Below are positions 44,469 to 51,662 of a DNA stretch of 64,000 nt, piece after piece. Under the pieces are notes generated by a model that ran no database searches, was not told where the DNA came from, and was given only the letters and a program-made list of their open reading frames with translations. A program made the position numbers and the translations under genes. The stretch's first letter is position 1. Each line of letters starts with the position of its first letter. The stretch is from Zavarzinella formosa DSM 19928 (GTDB taxonomy: Bacteria > Planctomycetota > Planctomycetia > Gemmatales > Gemmataceae), in NCBI RefSeq assembly GCF_000255705.1, contig NZ_JH636443.1:686361-750360 (forward strand), written 5' to 3'.

Positions 44469-44510
44469 GGACGGATGTTCCTTGAAAACAGGCGAAACGG
44501 AAAACAACAA

Positions 44511-45239
44511 TCAGCTTGTTCGGGCGGTCAAATTCGCGCGGACCCAGTCGAAGAACTCAAGGCAAAGCGTGGTGTCGTCCAGAGTTCCGGTCCTTGACAG
44601 AAACCGTTGGAAGTCGGCCGAGGTCAGTCCCGGCAACGCCGTGCTTTCGGCGATCTCTTCGTAGCCAGCCGCCGTCAGCGTCCAAAACCGGAGGGTTGTC
44701 CCGTCGAATCTCCAGATTTCCGGCAGGCCCAGTGAGCGGCACAAATCCAGCCGATCTGTCAAAGGGCGGCTCAGTTCAATTTCGACGGCCAGATCCGGCG
44801 GGGGATCGACGGAGAAATCAAGCGGGCGAACAACGCTCATCGTCGCGGCATGGCGAATGTAATAACACTCGTCCGGCTCGAATCCCCCGGCGAGGTCTTC
44901 CCGTCGCAGGCTGATGTTGCCGCACCCGACGATGGGCGTCCGCAAGGCCAGCGAGAGGGTTTCCAACAGCCGGGCGATCATTTTCTTCCAGCGTTCATGG
45001 GGATTGGAAACCGTCATGAGTGTCAGCGCCCCGTGATGAAACGCAATTTTGGCCGCGTGATGGCCCGAGTCACGCCGGTTGAGCAATCGTTCATAAGCCC
45101 CCCACGAAACGCCACCGATAGAATACCACTCCCCCTCCGGCAGATACGGTAGTTCTCTGGCCAGCGATTCAACAACGGCATCACCCGACGAGGTTCGCGT
45201 TCTGGGAACCGCCGGGGCGTCCAACATATCAACACTCAT
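44511..45239 (-). CDS. Uma2 family protein 3 of 3 (PD-(D/E)XK fold)
   Basis: A 242-residue Uma2-type protein. The core PPPDLAVEIELSRPLTDRLD followed by LCRSLGLPEIWRFDG fits the PD...E-x-E pattern and the GVPEYW-like end of the family. DECYYIRHA and PHERWKKMIARLLETL are also typical. The start at 45239 has GAGGAGGCCGGTC just upstream, a Shine-Dalgarno block shared exactly with the two sister genes. The first residues, MSVDMLDAPAV, match sister 2. Active site and function are not established; the usual Lys of the fold is not obvious. Confidence 0.82.
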   Translation of the reverse strand: MSVDMLDAPAVPRTRTSSGDAVVESLARELPYLPEGEWYSIGGVSWGAYERLLNRRDSGHHAAKIAFHHGALTLMTVSNPHERWKKMIARLLETLSLALRTPIVGCGNISLRREDLAGGFEPDECYYIRHAATMSVVRPLDFSVDPPPDLAVEIELSRPLTDRLDLCRSLGLPEIWRFDGTTLRFWTLTAAGYEEIAESTALPGLTSADFQRFLSRTGTLDDTTLCLEFFDWVRANLTARTS

Positions 45240-45265
45240 GACCGGCCTCCTCGGGATGGAGAACA

Positions 45266-45967
45266 TCAACCAATCAACCGGGAACGAAACTCGCGGACCA
45301 CCGAGGGAATGTCTCGTTCGGACACAACCGCCAGCAATTCAACAACCAATTGCAAAGGCATTGACGGGAAGCAACGGCTCGCTGTTGCTTCCTGATAAGC
45401 GCCCTCGGCTGTCAGCTGCAGGACTTGGAACCGCTCGCCGTCATACACCCAAAGCTCGGGAATCCCCAAGGCGGCAAACACCGGAAGGCGATCAATCACC
45501 GTGCGGCTATATTCAATCTCAATCGCCAGATCCGGCACGGGATCAATGTTAAAATTCAACGGGCGGTGGCGAACCAGACCGGCCACATTCTGGATGTAAT
45601 AACTCTGGTCCGGCTGGATCCCTCGTTGCAAGTCCAAACGGGAGATCGTCACTTCGCCGGTCGGGTCGGCCGTCACCTGAACGTGTTCGGCAAAGGCCGC
45701 AATCATTCGATCAATCGCCATTTTCCAACGCTCGTGAATGCTTGTGTTGGACATGAATTCCAATTCTCCACGATCGAATGTGACCCGTGCCCTCCGATGA
45801 TGAACACCCAGTTGAATCAACAGATGCTCATACGCGCCCCATGAAACACGGTTGACCAGATAGTGATGGCCTTCCGACAAATAAGGGAGTTGTCCGATGA
45901 GCGTGTCAACAAAAACATCCCCCGGCGACTTGCGAGCCGCCGGGGCGTCCAACACATCAACACTCAT
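45266..45967 (-). CDS. Uma2 family protein 2 of 3 (PD-(D/E)XK fold)
   Basis: A 233-residue tandem paralogue of the neighbouring Uma2 genes. Its core is VPDLAIEIEYSRTVIDRLPV then FAALGIPELWVYDG. Its ATG overlaps the stop of sister 1 (ATGA, 45964-45967), so the two are translationally coupled, and the ribosome site GGAGGCCGGTC lies inside the end of sister 1. The first residues, MSVDVLDAPAARK, are nearly the same as sister 3, which points to recent duplication of the N-terminus and leader. Confidence 0.82.
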   Translation of the reverse strand: MSVDVLDAPAARKSPGDVFVDTLIGQLPYLSEGHHYLVNRVSWGAYEHLLIQLGVHHRRARVTFDRGELEFMSNTSIHERWKMAIDRMIAAFAEHVQVTADPTGEVTISRLDLQRGIQPDQSYYIQNVAGLVRHRPLNFNIDPVPDLAIEIEYSRTVIDRLPVFAALGIPELWVYDGERFQVLQLTAEGAYQEATASRCFPSMPLQLVVELLAVVSERDIPSVVREFRSRLIG

Positions 45968-46656
45968 GACCGGCCTCCGATCAGCGTTTTGATCCATTCT
46001 CTCGCCTGGCGTTTCATGCTTCCTTGGTCGAGATGAGAAACGCTGTTGAGGAACGCCACCAGCGAGGCCGGGTTGAGCATCGGAAACGTCGGGCTGCGAT
46101 CCGTCGCCGCATAACGGCCATCTGTTTGAAGAAGCCGTAACAAGAGTGCCTCGCCGTCGAATTGCCAGACTTCCGGGACGCCGATTCGGGCGTAGATATC
46201 CAGTTTGACCGTCGAATCCGTGGTCAGGTCCACTTCCAGCGCCAAGTCCGGCGGCGGGTCGCGTTCGAGGTCGATCTCATCGCGGGCCGCGATGGCCGGG
46301 GCGTTGGCGAAATAGAAACATTCGTCCGCCTCCAGCCCGGCCCGAAGTTCTTCCTGCCGAAAGGTAGTGCCGCGAGCCATCTCGTAAGGCAGCCCCAATT
46401 CCTCGGCCAGCAGTTCGATCATCGCCCCGATTCGGGAAGTCCATTTTTCATGGCGAAACGACGGAGACACGACGAGAAGCCTCCCGTTGGCGAAACAGAT
46501 CTTGATGCCCGGCCGCCCGCCGTCGCGCGTTCCACACAGGGTGAGATAATCATCCCAAGCCGCGTCGCTGATGGAAACCGTCTGGCCCGGATTTAGGGAC
46601 AGAATCATCCGCTCCATCCAGTCGGTTTTCGCAAAGGAACTGGTGGCCACACTCAT
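45964..46656 (-). CDS. Uma2 family protein 1 of 3 (PD-(D/E)XK fold)
   Basis: A 230-residue Uma2-type protein: PPPDLALEVDLTTDSTVKLD followed by IYARIGVPEVWQFDG, plus DECFYFANA and FRHEKWTSRIGAMIELLAEE. Here a Lys follows the Glu/Asp pair (VKLDIY), as in canonical members. The start at 46656 has GGGGAGGCCGGTC upstream, the shared leader. Its stop overlaps the start of sister 2. It lies 133 bp downstream of gcvH, on the same strand. Confidence 0.82.
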   Translation of the reverse strand: MSVATSSFAKTDWMERMILSLNPGQTVSISDAAWDDYLTLCGTRDGGRPGIKICFANGRLLVVSPSFRHEKWTSRIGAMIELLAEELGLPYEMARGTTFRQEELRAGLEADECFYFANAPAIAARDEIDLERDPPPDLALEVDLTTDSTVKLDIYARIGVPEVWQFDGEALLLRLLQTDGRYAATDRSPTFPMLNPASLVAFLNSVSHLDQGSMKRQAREWIKTLIGGRS

Positions 46657-46789
46657 GACCGGCCTCCCCGATGAAGCTGCCAATTGCAATCGGTTATCGA
46701 TGACACGAAGGTCATCAGGAGTTTCCTCACGTATGGGCGGCCAGCAATCTTCAGGTGGCCGCGCGGCCACCTGACAAACCGTTCAAGGA

Positions 46790-47173
46790 TCAATGGCTTT
46801 CGGCCAGTTGCTTCTCGTAGGCGGCGAGATCGAGCAAGTGGTCCGTCGTGGCGCCGGGGGCCATCTCGATTTTAACCATCCAACCGACCCCGTAGGAATC
46901 CGAGTTGATGAGCGAGGGGTCTTGCTGCACCGCCTTGTTCACCTCGGCCACCGTGCCGGTCACTGGGGAATTGAGATCGAAGACAGCCTTCACCGATTCG
47001 ATTTCGCCGAACGCCTTCCCGGCGGTCACGGCCTTGCCGATGGCCGGCAGTTGCAGGTGCGTCACGTCCGTCAGTTGTTCGACGGCGTAGGACGTGATGC
47101 CCACCGTGGCGATCTTGCCTTCGATGGCCGCCCATTCGTGGCTGGGCAGGTATTTCAGTTGGCTCTTGTCCAT
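46790..47173 (-). CDS. gcvH: Glycine cleavage system H protein
   Basis: A 127-residue lipoyl-carrier protein that shuttles the aminomethyl intermediate between P, T and L proteins. Signatures are LKYLPSHEWAAIEG at the start, VGITSYAVEQLTDVTHLQLP, and the lipoylation segment GEIESVKAVFDLNSPVTG, where the Lys in SVKA carries lipoate. GVGWMVKIEM closes the fold. It is 25 bp downstream of gcvT. Confidence 0.97.
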   Translation of the reverse strand: MDKSQLKYLPSHEWAAIEGKIATVGITSYAVEQLTDVTHLQLPAIGKAVTAGKAFGEIESVKAVFDLNSPVTGTVAEVNKAVQQDPSLINSDSYGVGWMVKIEMAPGATTDHLLDLAAYEKQLAESH

Positions 47174-47198
47174 GATCGATCCTCGCAGATTGTGGGAG

Positions 47199-48281
47199 TT
47201 ATTTGGCTCGTTTGTAAAAGGGCATCGGGACCACCTTCGCGGGGGTGGGCGTGCCGCGGATGTCCACCATCAGTTCGCTGCCGGGGAAGGCCGCTCGCGG
47301 GGCGACGTATCCCATCGCAATGGATTTTTCCAAGGTCGGCACATAGCTGCCGCTGGTGACGACGCCCATCGGGATCCCCCCGGCCAGGATCGTGCTGTGT
47401 TCGCGGGCGGCCCGTTTGCCTTCCAGTTCCAGGCCCACCCGCCGCATTTGCACGCCCATCAGCCCCTCGGATTCTTCCAGCGCCTCGCGGCCGATGAATT
47501 CGCCCTTGTCGAATTTCACCGCCCAGCCAAGTCCGGCCTGAATCGGCGTGATGGTCTCGTTCAATTCATGGCCGTACAGCGGCATGGCGGCTTCCAACCG
47601 CAGCGTGTCGCGCGCCCCCAACCCGCATGGAACAGCCCCGCGATCCAGCAGGTCGTCGGCCAGCGCCACGGCTTGGGTCTTCTCAATGGAGATTTCCAGC
47701 CCGTCCTCTCCGGTGTAGCCCGTTCGGGAAACGACGCACGGCCAACCCCGGTAGGTGGTCTCCATCGCGTGGTAATACTTCAACGCGGAGGGATCATCGG
47801 GGAACATCTCGTGGCACACCGTCAGCATCGTCGGCCCCTGCACGGCGATCATGGCGGATTCCAGCGTGTGGTCCGTCACGGTCGTGTCGAGGGAGCCCTT
47901 TTGGGCGGCCAGCCAGGCGAAGATCTTTTCGCGGTTGGAGGCGTTGACCACCATCGCCCAATGATCGGCAAAGCGGTAGACGAGGATGTCGTCCAGGATG
48001 CCGCCGTTTTCTTTGCAGACGAGGCCGTATTTCACCTGTCCGGCCTTCATCTTGGCGGCATCGTTGGTGAAGACCTTTTGGATCAGGGTCAGTGCATCCG
48101 GCCCGTTCAGGTCGAAGCGGGCCATGTGCGAGATGTCGAACATCCCGGCCGCGTTGCGGACGATTTGATGCTCATGGATGATGCCCGAGTATTGGACGGG
48201 CATTTCCCACCCGCCAAAGGGCACCATGCGGGCCTTGCGGGCGACGTGCCAGTCAAACAACGGAGTACGCAATGGGTCCAT
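47199..48281 (-). CDS. gcvT: Glycine cleavage system T protein (aminomethyltransferase)
   Basis: A 360-residue folate enzyme that releases ammonia and forms 5,10-methylene-tetrahydrofolate from the GcvH-bound aminomethyl group. Signatures are RKARMVPFGGWEMPVQYSGI, GMFDISHMARFDLNGPDAL, the catalytic-region NASNREKIFAWL, SRTGYTGEDGLEI, and GLGARDTLRLEAAMPLYGHE. The start at 48281 has AAGGGCGAGAG before it; the frame is open upstream to 48497 without resemblance to the family. It is the first gene of the locus. No lpd (L-protein) gene is in the window. I looked for a glycine riboswitch upstream and did not see one. Confidence 0.96.
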   Translation of the reverse strand: MDPLRTPLFDWHVARKARMVPFGGWEMPVQYSGIIHEHQIVRNAAGMFDISHMARFDLNGPDALTLIQKVFTNDAAKMKAGQVKYGLVCKENGGILDDILVYRFADHWAMVVNASNREKIFAWLAAQKGSLDTTVTDHTLESAMIAVQGPTMLTVCHEMFPDDPSALKYYHAMETTYRGWPCVVSRTGYTGEDGLEISIEKTQAVALADDLLDRGAVPCGLGARDTLRLEAAMPLYGHELNETITPIQAGLGWAVKFDKGEFIGREALEESEGLMGVQMRRVGLELEGKRAAREHSTILAGGIPMGVVTSGSYVPTLEKSIAMGYVAPRAAFPGSELMVDIRGTPTPAKVVPMPFYKRAK

Positions 48282-48540
48282 CTCTCGCCCTTTCCGGCGA
48301 ATAGGTCGGCAAGTCACTGGGATCGATGGGGAAGCAGTCGGCTGGCTGACAGAGAGGTGTGCAAAGATCGATGCGTCAAGTTTAGCGAACGAGAACCGAT
48401 TTTCCAGTCTTCCGGCTTCCGGCCGAAAACCAGTTTGATTAGTTTCTGTTTGAGTCCAAACCACCAAAACCGGGGGAAGCGTTGCGGATCGGAACAAACT
48501 TTTGAAAAATGTCGGCGAGGTTTGGAAGTCTGCGTCCCCG

Positions 48541-49233
48541 TCAACGCAATCCGAGCATTCGCTGGCAAACAGAGCAGATGGGCAGCGGATTTCGCAAATA
48601 ACGAGCGCAAATAGTGCATTGACGGGGGCCGTCGTCGGAGGAGGCTTGCACGTTGTCTGGCAGTTTCACCACATACAGCGGTTCGTGGGGAACGACGCCA
48701 ATGTGGCCGCAATCGGAGCAGCGGGATCGTTTGCCGGCGGCCGAACGGTGGATTTGAAGATCCTCCCCGCACGACTGGCACAAATATGGAATGTAACCGG
48801 GATCGCCGACGATGGCGCCGAAACTGCGGCTGCAACTGCGGCAGGTCACCGGTTTGTTGAAACTGAACTCATCCACTCGTGTCCTGGCCTGGCACCACGG
48901 GCAATCGACCACCGCCCCTGTTCGCGTGATAAACGGTGTCTTCCGCAACGGCGGCGGCTCGGCCACCTCCCGCCGCCTGGTCCTCGGCAAATCCTCCGCG
49001 TCGTCGTCCTCGTCATCCACTGGCGGCCGTCTCTTCGGCAACGGCGGCGGCACTCCCTTCGGTTTGTACGGCACCACGGCGGTGGAATGTTGGGAGGCGA
49101 CAAACGACCCATTATCCTGCCGAAGGAGATAAAAAATCTTGTCGCATCGCGTGCATTTGACCGCCGTCCCGGAAAGCTCCGTCGGTACCCTTAGCAATAC
49201 CGAACAAGCGGGACAGGAGACGGCGGTATCCAT
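48541..49233 (-). CDS. Protein with four zinc-ribbon-like Cys pairs
   Basis: A 230-residue soluble protein with repeated C-x-x-C knuckles: CPAC and CTRC near the N-terminus (with the MJ0042-type PTELSGTAVKCTRC pattern), CPWC and CRSC near residue 110, CQSC and CSDC, and finally CTIC and CSVC. A low-complexity acidic and Pro-rich linker (PPPLPKRRPPVDDEDDDAED) joins the first and second parts. This suggests several structural zinc sites. Planctomycetes carry many such proteins; no partner or nucleic-acid target can be named. The start at 49233 puts the first zinc motif at the very N-terminus. Confidence 0.75.
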   Translation of the reverse strand: MDTAVSCPACSVLLRVPTELSGTAVKCTRCDKIFYLLRQDNGSFVASQHSTAVVPYKPKGVPPPLPKRRPPVDDEDDDAEDLPRTRRREVAEPPPLRKTPFITRTGAVVDCPWCQARTRVDEFSFNKPVTCRSCSRSFGAIVGDPGYIPYLCQSCGEDLQIHRSAAGKRSRCSDCGHIGVVPHEPLYVVKLPDNVQASSDDGPRQCTICARYLRNPLPICSVCQRMLGLR

Positions 49234-49817
49234 GTTGGCCCCCGAAATTGGCGAGTCAGGGGCTGACGGCCCTGATGCTATTTGTTGAAGGAAAACGGTT
49301 GCGAATTGGACAGGGCGGGCGAGAGCGTGATTGCCCGAAGGTCGCCTCCATCGACGCTCGGCTGACGAGGCCTCGTTAATTATCAGTTGTCGATCTGTCC
49401 GTGGCGCCAAGGCCGCCGACGGAGACCGGGCGAAAACCTCCGGGAGATGCCGCTCGAAATGAAATCCGAAGCCACCGGGCACACCGATCCTGGTGACCGG
49501 TATCCGGCCTGCAAAAAGCTATTCAAACCGGTCACGTCCGACGTCCCGCCCGCCAGTTTGAACAAATCTGTATCGGCGGCAATAACTTGCAAATCCCGAA
49601 GGTGAAATTTTTTCGCAGATTTCCCAAATCACCAAATTCTGCCGGCACCGATTTCCAAGCGGACGATCTCCCCTCGACAAAGTCCGCCCAATCCTCATAT
49701 ACTGCACGCTTGTACCGTACCGACAGGGACTCGTCAGCCGGGCGGTCATTGACCGGCCGGGCTTGCGCGGGAACAGTATAGGTTGCGAACCATCACAACT
49801 TCCCCCGAGGGCCGACC
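49234..49817. promoter_or_regulatory. 584-bp intergenic region with a likely promoter for the exonuclease gene
   Basis: No convincing coding sequence. A rightward promoter candidate is TCGACA (49674-49679) and TATACT (49698-49703) with an 18-bp spacer, 114 bp before the exonuclease start. The stretch 49550-49720 is AT-richer than its surroundings. I see no tRNA-like fold or palindrome of note. Confidence 0.45.
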
Positions 49818-50651
49818 ATGCCGGGTGTCGATCATGTCCGAACGCGGTTGACGGCCGAGCCCAGCACGCAGACGGCGTTTCTGGTCATCGACACCGAGAG
49901 CATCCCCGACGGCCGCCTGCTGCAAATGGTGAAGTACCCGGAGCAAAACCTCACGGAAGCCGAGGCCATCGAGAAAGCCCGGCAGGACGCCCGCGATGCG
50001 TCGTACAACGGGTCCGATTTCATCCCCTATACGTTTCAACTTCCCGTGGCCGTGTGCGTGGCCCGCGTCGGCACGGATTTTGGCCTGCAGGCGGTCGCGT
50101 GTCTGGACGCCCCGCTGTATCGCACCAAGGAGATTGTCAAAAAGTTCTGGCTCGGTCTTTCGTTTTACACCAAGTGCAAACTGGTGACTTTCAATGGCCG
50201 GTCATTTGATCTGCCGCTGCTGGAAATGGCCGCGTTCCGGTATGGCTTCCCGGCGAAAGATTATTTTTATCGGGGCCGCAACCGCTTCAACGGCGACCTC
50301 GACCTGATGGACTGGATGTCCAACTACGGCGCCTGCCGTCTCAACGGCGGGTTAGACCTGCTCGCCAAACTCCTCGGCAAGCCCGGCAAAATGGATGTCT
50401 CCGGCGATCAAGTCTTTGAGATGCACAAGGCCGGCAAATTTCAGGACATCAACGACTATTGCATGTTCGACACCCTCGACACTTACTTTGTCTTCCTCCG
50501 CACTCGCGTCCTGACCGGCGACGTGTCTCCCGAACAGGAAGCCGAGTTGATTGCGAGGGCCAAGCGAACGCTCGCCAATCAGACGAAAGACCTTCCCGCC
50601 CTGAAGACTTATCTGGAGAACTGGACCGATTTCCAACCTTGGCCCGCGTGA
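49818..50651 (+). CDS. Predicted 3'-5' exonuclease related to the PolB exonuclease domain
   Basis: A 277-residue DEDDy-type nuclease. Exo I is FLVIDTESIPDG (Asp, Glu), Exo II is LVTFNGRSFDLPLLEMAAF (Asp), and Exo III is NDYCMFDTLDTYFVFLR (Tyr and Asp). The layout matches the stand-alone PolB-like exonuclease family (COG3298 type). It likely removes nucleotides from DNA or RNA 3' ends; its pathway is unknown. The start ATG at 49818 follows GAGGGCCGACC. A nuclease-like gene follows after 22 bp. Confidence 0.88.
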   Translation: MPGVDHVRTRLTAEPSTQTAFLVIDTESIPDGRLLQMVKYPEQNLTEAEAIEKARQDARDASYNGSDFIPYTFQLPVAVCVARVGTDFGLQAVACLDAPLYRTKEIVKKFWLGLSFYTKCKLVTFNGRSFDLPLLEMAAFRYGFPAKDYFYRGRNRFNGDLDLMDWMSNYGACRLNGGLDLLAKLLGKPGKMDVSGDQVFEMHKAGKFQDINDYCMFDTLDTYFVFLRTRVLTGDVSPEQEAELIARAKRTLANQTKDLPALKTYLENWTDFQPWPA

Positions 50652-50673
50652 GTCAAACCCATGAGGGATTGCC

Positions 50674-51657
50674 ATGTCACGGGAATTTGACGGCCCTTGG
50701 AAAGAAACACTCGACCTGTTCTTTGAACGGTGCATCGCCTTTTTCTTTCCAAGCCTTCACGCACAAATTGACTGGAACGAACCGCCGGTCAACTTGGACA
50801 CGGAACTGCAAAAGATTCTCCGCGAGGGAGAAATCGGCGCTGGCCGCGTGGATAAACTGGTGCGGGTGAAGTGGCTCGACGGCCGGTATCAATGGCTCTA
50901 TATCCATGTCGAAGTGCAAAGCCAGCAGGACAACGAACTGGCCCGCCGCGTCTTCACTTATCACACCCGCCTTTTTCATCTGTATGACCAACACCCGGTC
51001 AATCTGGTGATCCTCGGAGATGACTCGCCATCCTGGCGGCCGACCGGGTATAATGTCCCGCACTTGGACGACGAAATCCGGCTGCCATTCTGGTCCGCGA
51101 AACTGTTGGATTACGCCGGCCGATGGGACGAACTGGAATCCCACCCCAACCCGGTGGGAATGATCGTCTCGGCCCACTTGCGAAGCCTGATGACCGCCGA
51201 CGAGCCGGGGGACCGACTGGCCGGCAAGGTTCGCCTGATGCGGCGATTGTTCACCCGAGGGTTGGACGCCAAAGGCGTCCGTGAAATGTACAAGGTGATT
51301 GATTGGTTTCTGGAATTGCCGCAAGAACAAACGCTGACTTTTGACACCACTCTGCGCGACATGGAACGGGAATTAAAAATGCCATACGTCTCATCGATTG
51401 AACGAGCGGGAATCGAAAAGGGCCTTGCCGAGGGAAGGCAACTTGGCATGACCGAGGGAAAGCAACTTGGCATGACCGAGGGAAAGCAAGGCGCGCTGGC
51501 TGTTGCTCTCGTCATCAAATTTGGCGAACCGGGACGACATTTCGCCGAACGGCACCTGAAAAGTGCTGATCTGATCTTGCTGGACCAGATTCAAGATTCA
51601 TTGTTGAGCGTCAACACTCTTGACGAACTTCGCCAAGCCGTCGGCATTTCCGACTGA
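50674..51657 (+). CDS. Rpn/PD-(D/E)XK family putative nuclease
   Basis: A 327-residue protein of the cytosolic Rpn/transposase-like group (DUF4351-type C-terminus). The N-terminal region has PWKETLDLFFERCIAFFFP, then RVDKLVRVKWLDGRYQWLYI followed by HVEVQSQQDNELARRVFTYH, where Asp, Glu and Gln form the PD-(D/E)XK-like core (D...EVQ). The C-terminal helices end in a degenerate repeat, EGRQLGMTEGKQLGMTEGKQ. Relatives promote recombination-linked DNA cleavage in E. coli. It converges with mfd with 5 bp between the stops. The start ATG follows GAGGGATTGCC. Confidence 0.78.
   Translation: MSREFDGPWKETLDLFFERCIAFFFPSLHAQIDWNEPPVNLDTELQKILREGEIGAGRVDKLVRVKWLDGRYQWLYIHVEVQSQQDNELARRVFTYHTRLFHLYDQHPVNLVILGDDSPSWRPTGYNVPHLDDEIRLPFWSAKLLDYAGRWDELESHPNPVGMIVSAHLRSLMTADEPGDRLAGKVRLMRRLFTRGLDAKGVREMYKVIDWFLELPQEQTLTFDTTLRDMERELKMPYVSSIERAGIEKGLAEGRQLGMTEGKQLGMTEGKQGALAVALVIKFGEPGRHFAERHLKSADLILLDQIQDSLLSVNTLDELRQAVGISD
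51442..51489 (+). repeat. Perfect 24-bp tandem duplication in the Rpn-like gene
   Basis: Two identical 24-bp copies (51442-51465 and 51466-51489), each encoding LGMTEGKQ, preceded by a partial copy. The array is in frame and lies in the C-terminal helical part; identical DNA in both copies suggests a recent slippage event. Confidence 0.9.
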
Positions 51658-51662
51658 CCGGC

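Noticed and set aside
48282..48540. Glycine riboswitch upstream of gcvT
   Set aside because: I looked for the paired-aptamer pattern on the minus strand and did not see it; the region shows no clear stem set.
49383..49749. Short minus-strand frames between the zinc-ribbon gene and the exonuclease gene
   Set aside because: They overlap each other, lack ribosome sites and recognisable sequence, and one runs across the likely promoter.
50674..51657. Active transposase
   Set aside because: Rpn-like proteins are often labelled transposase, but no terminal inverted repeats or target duplication flank the gene.
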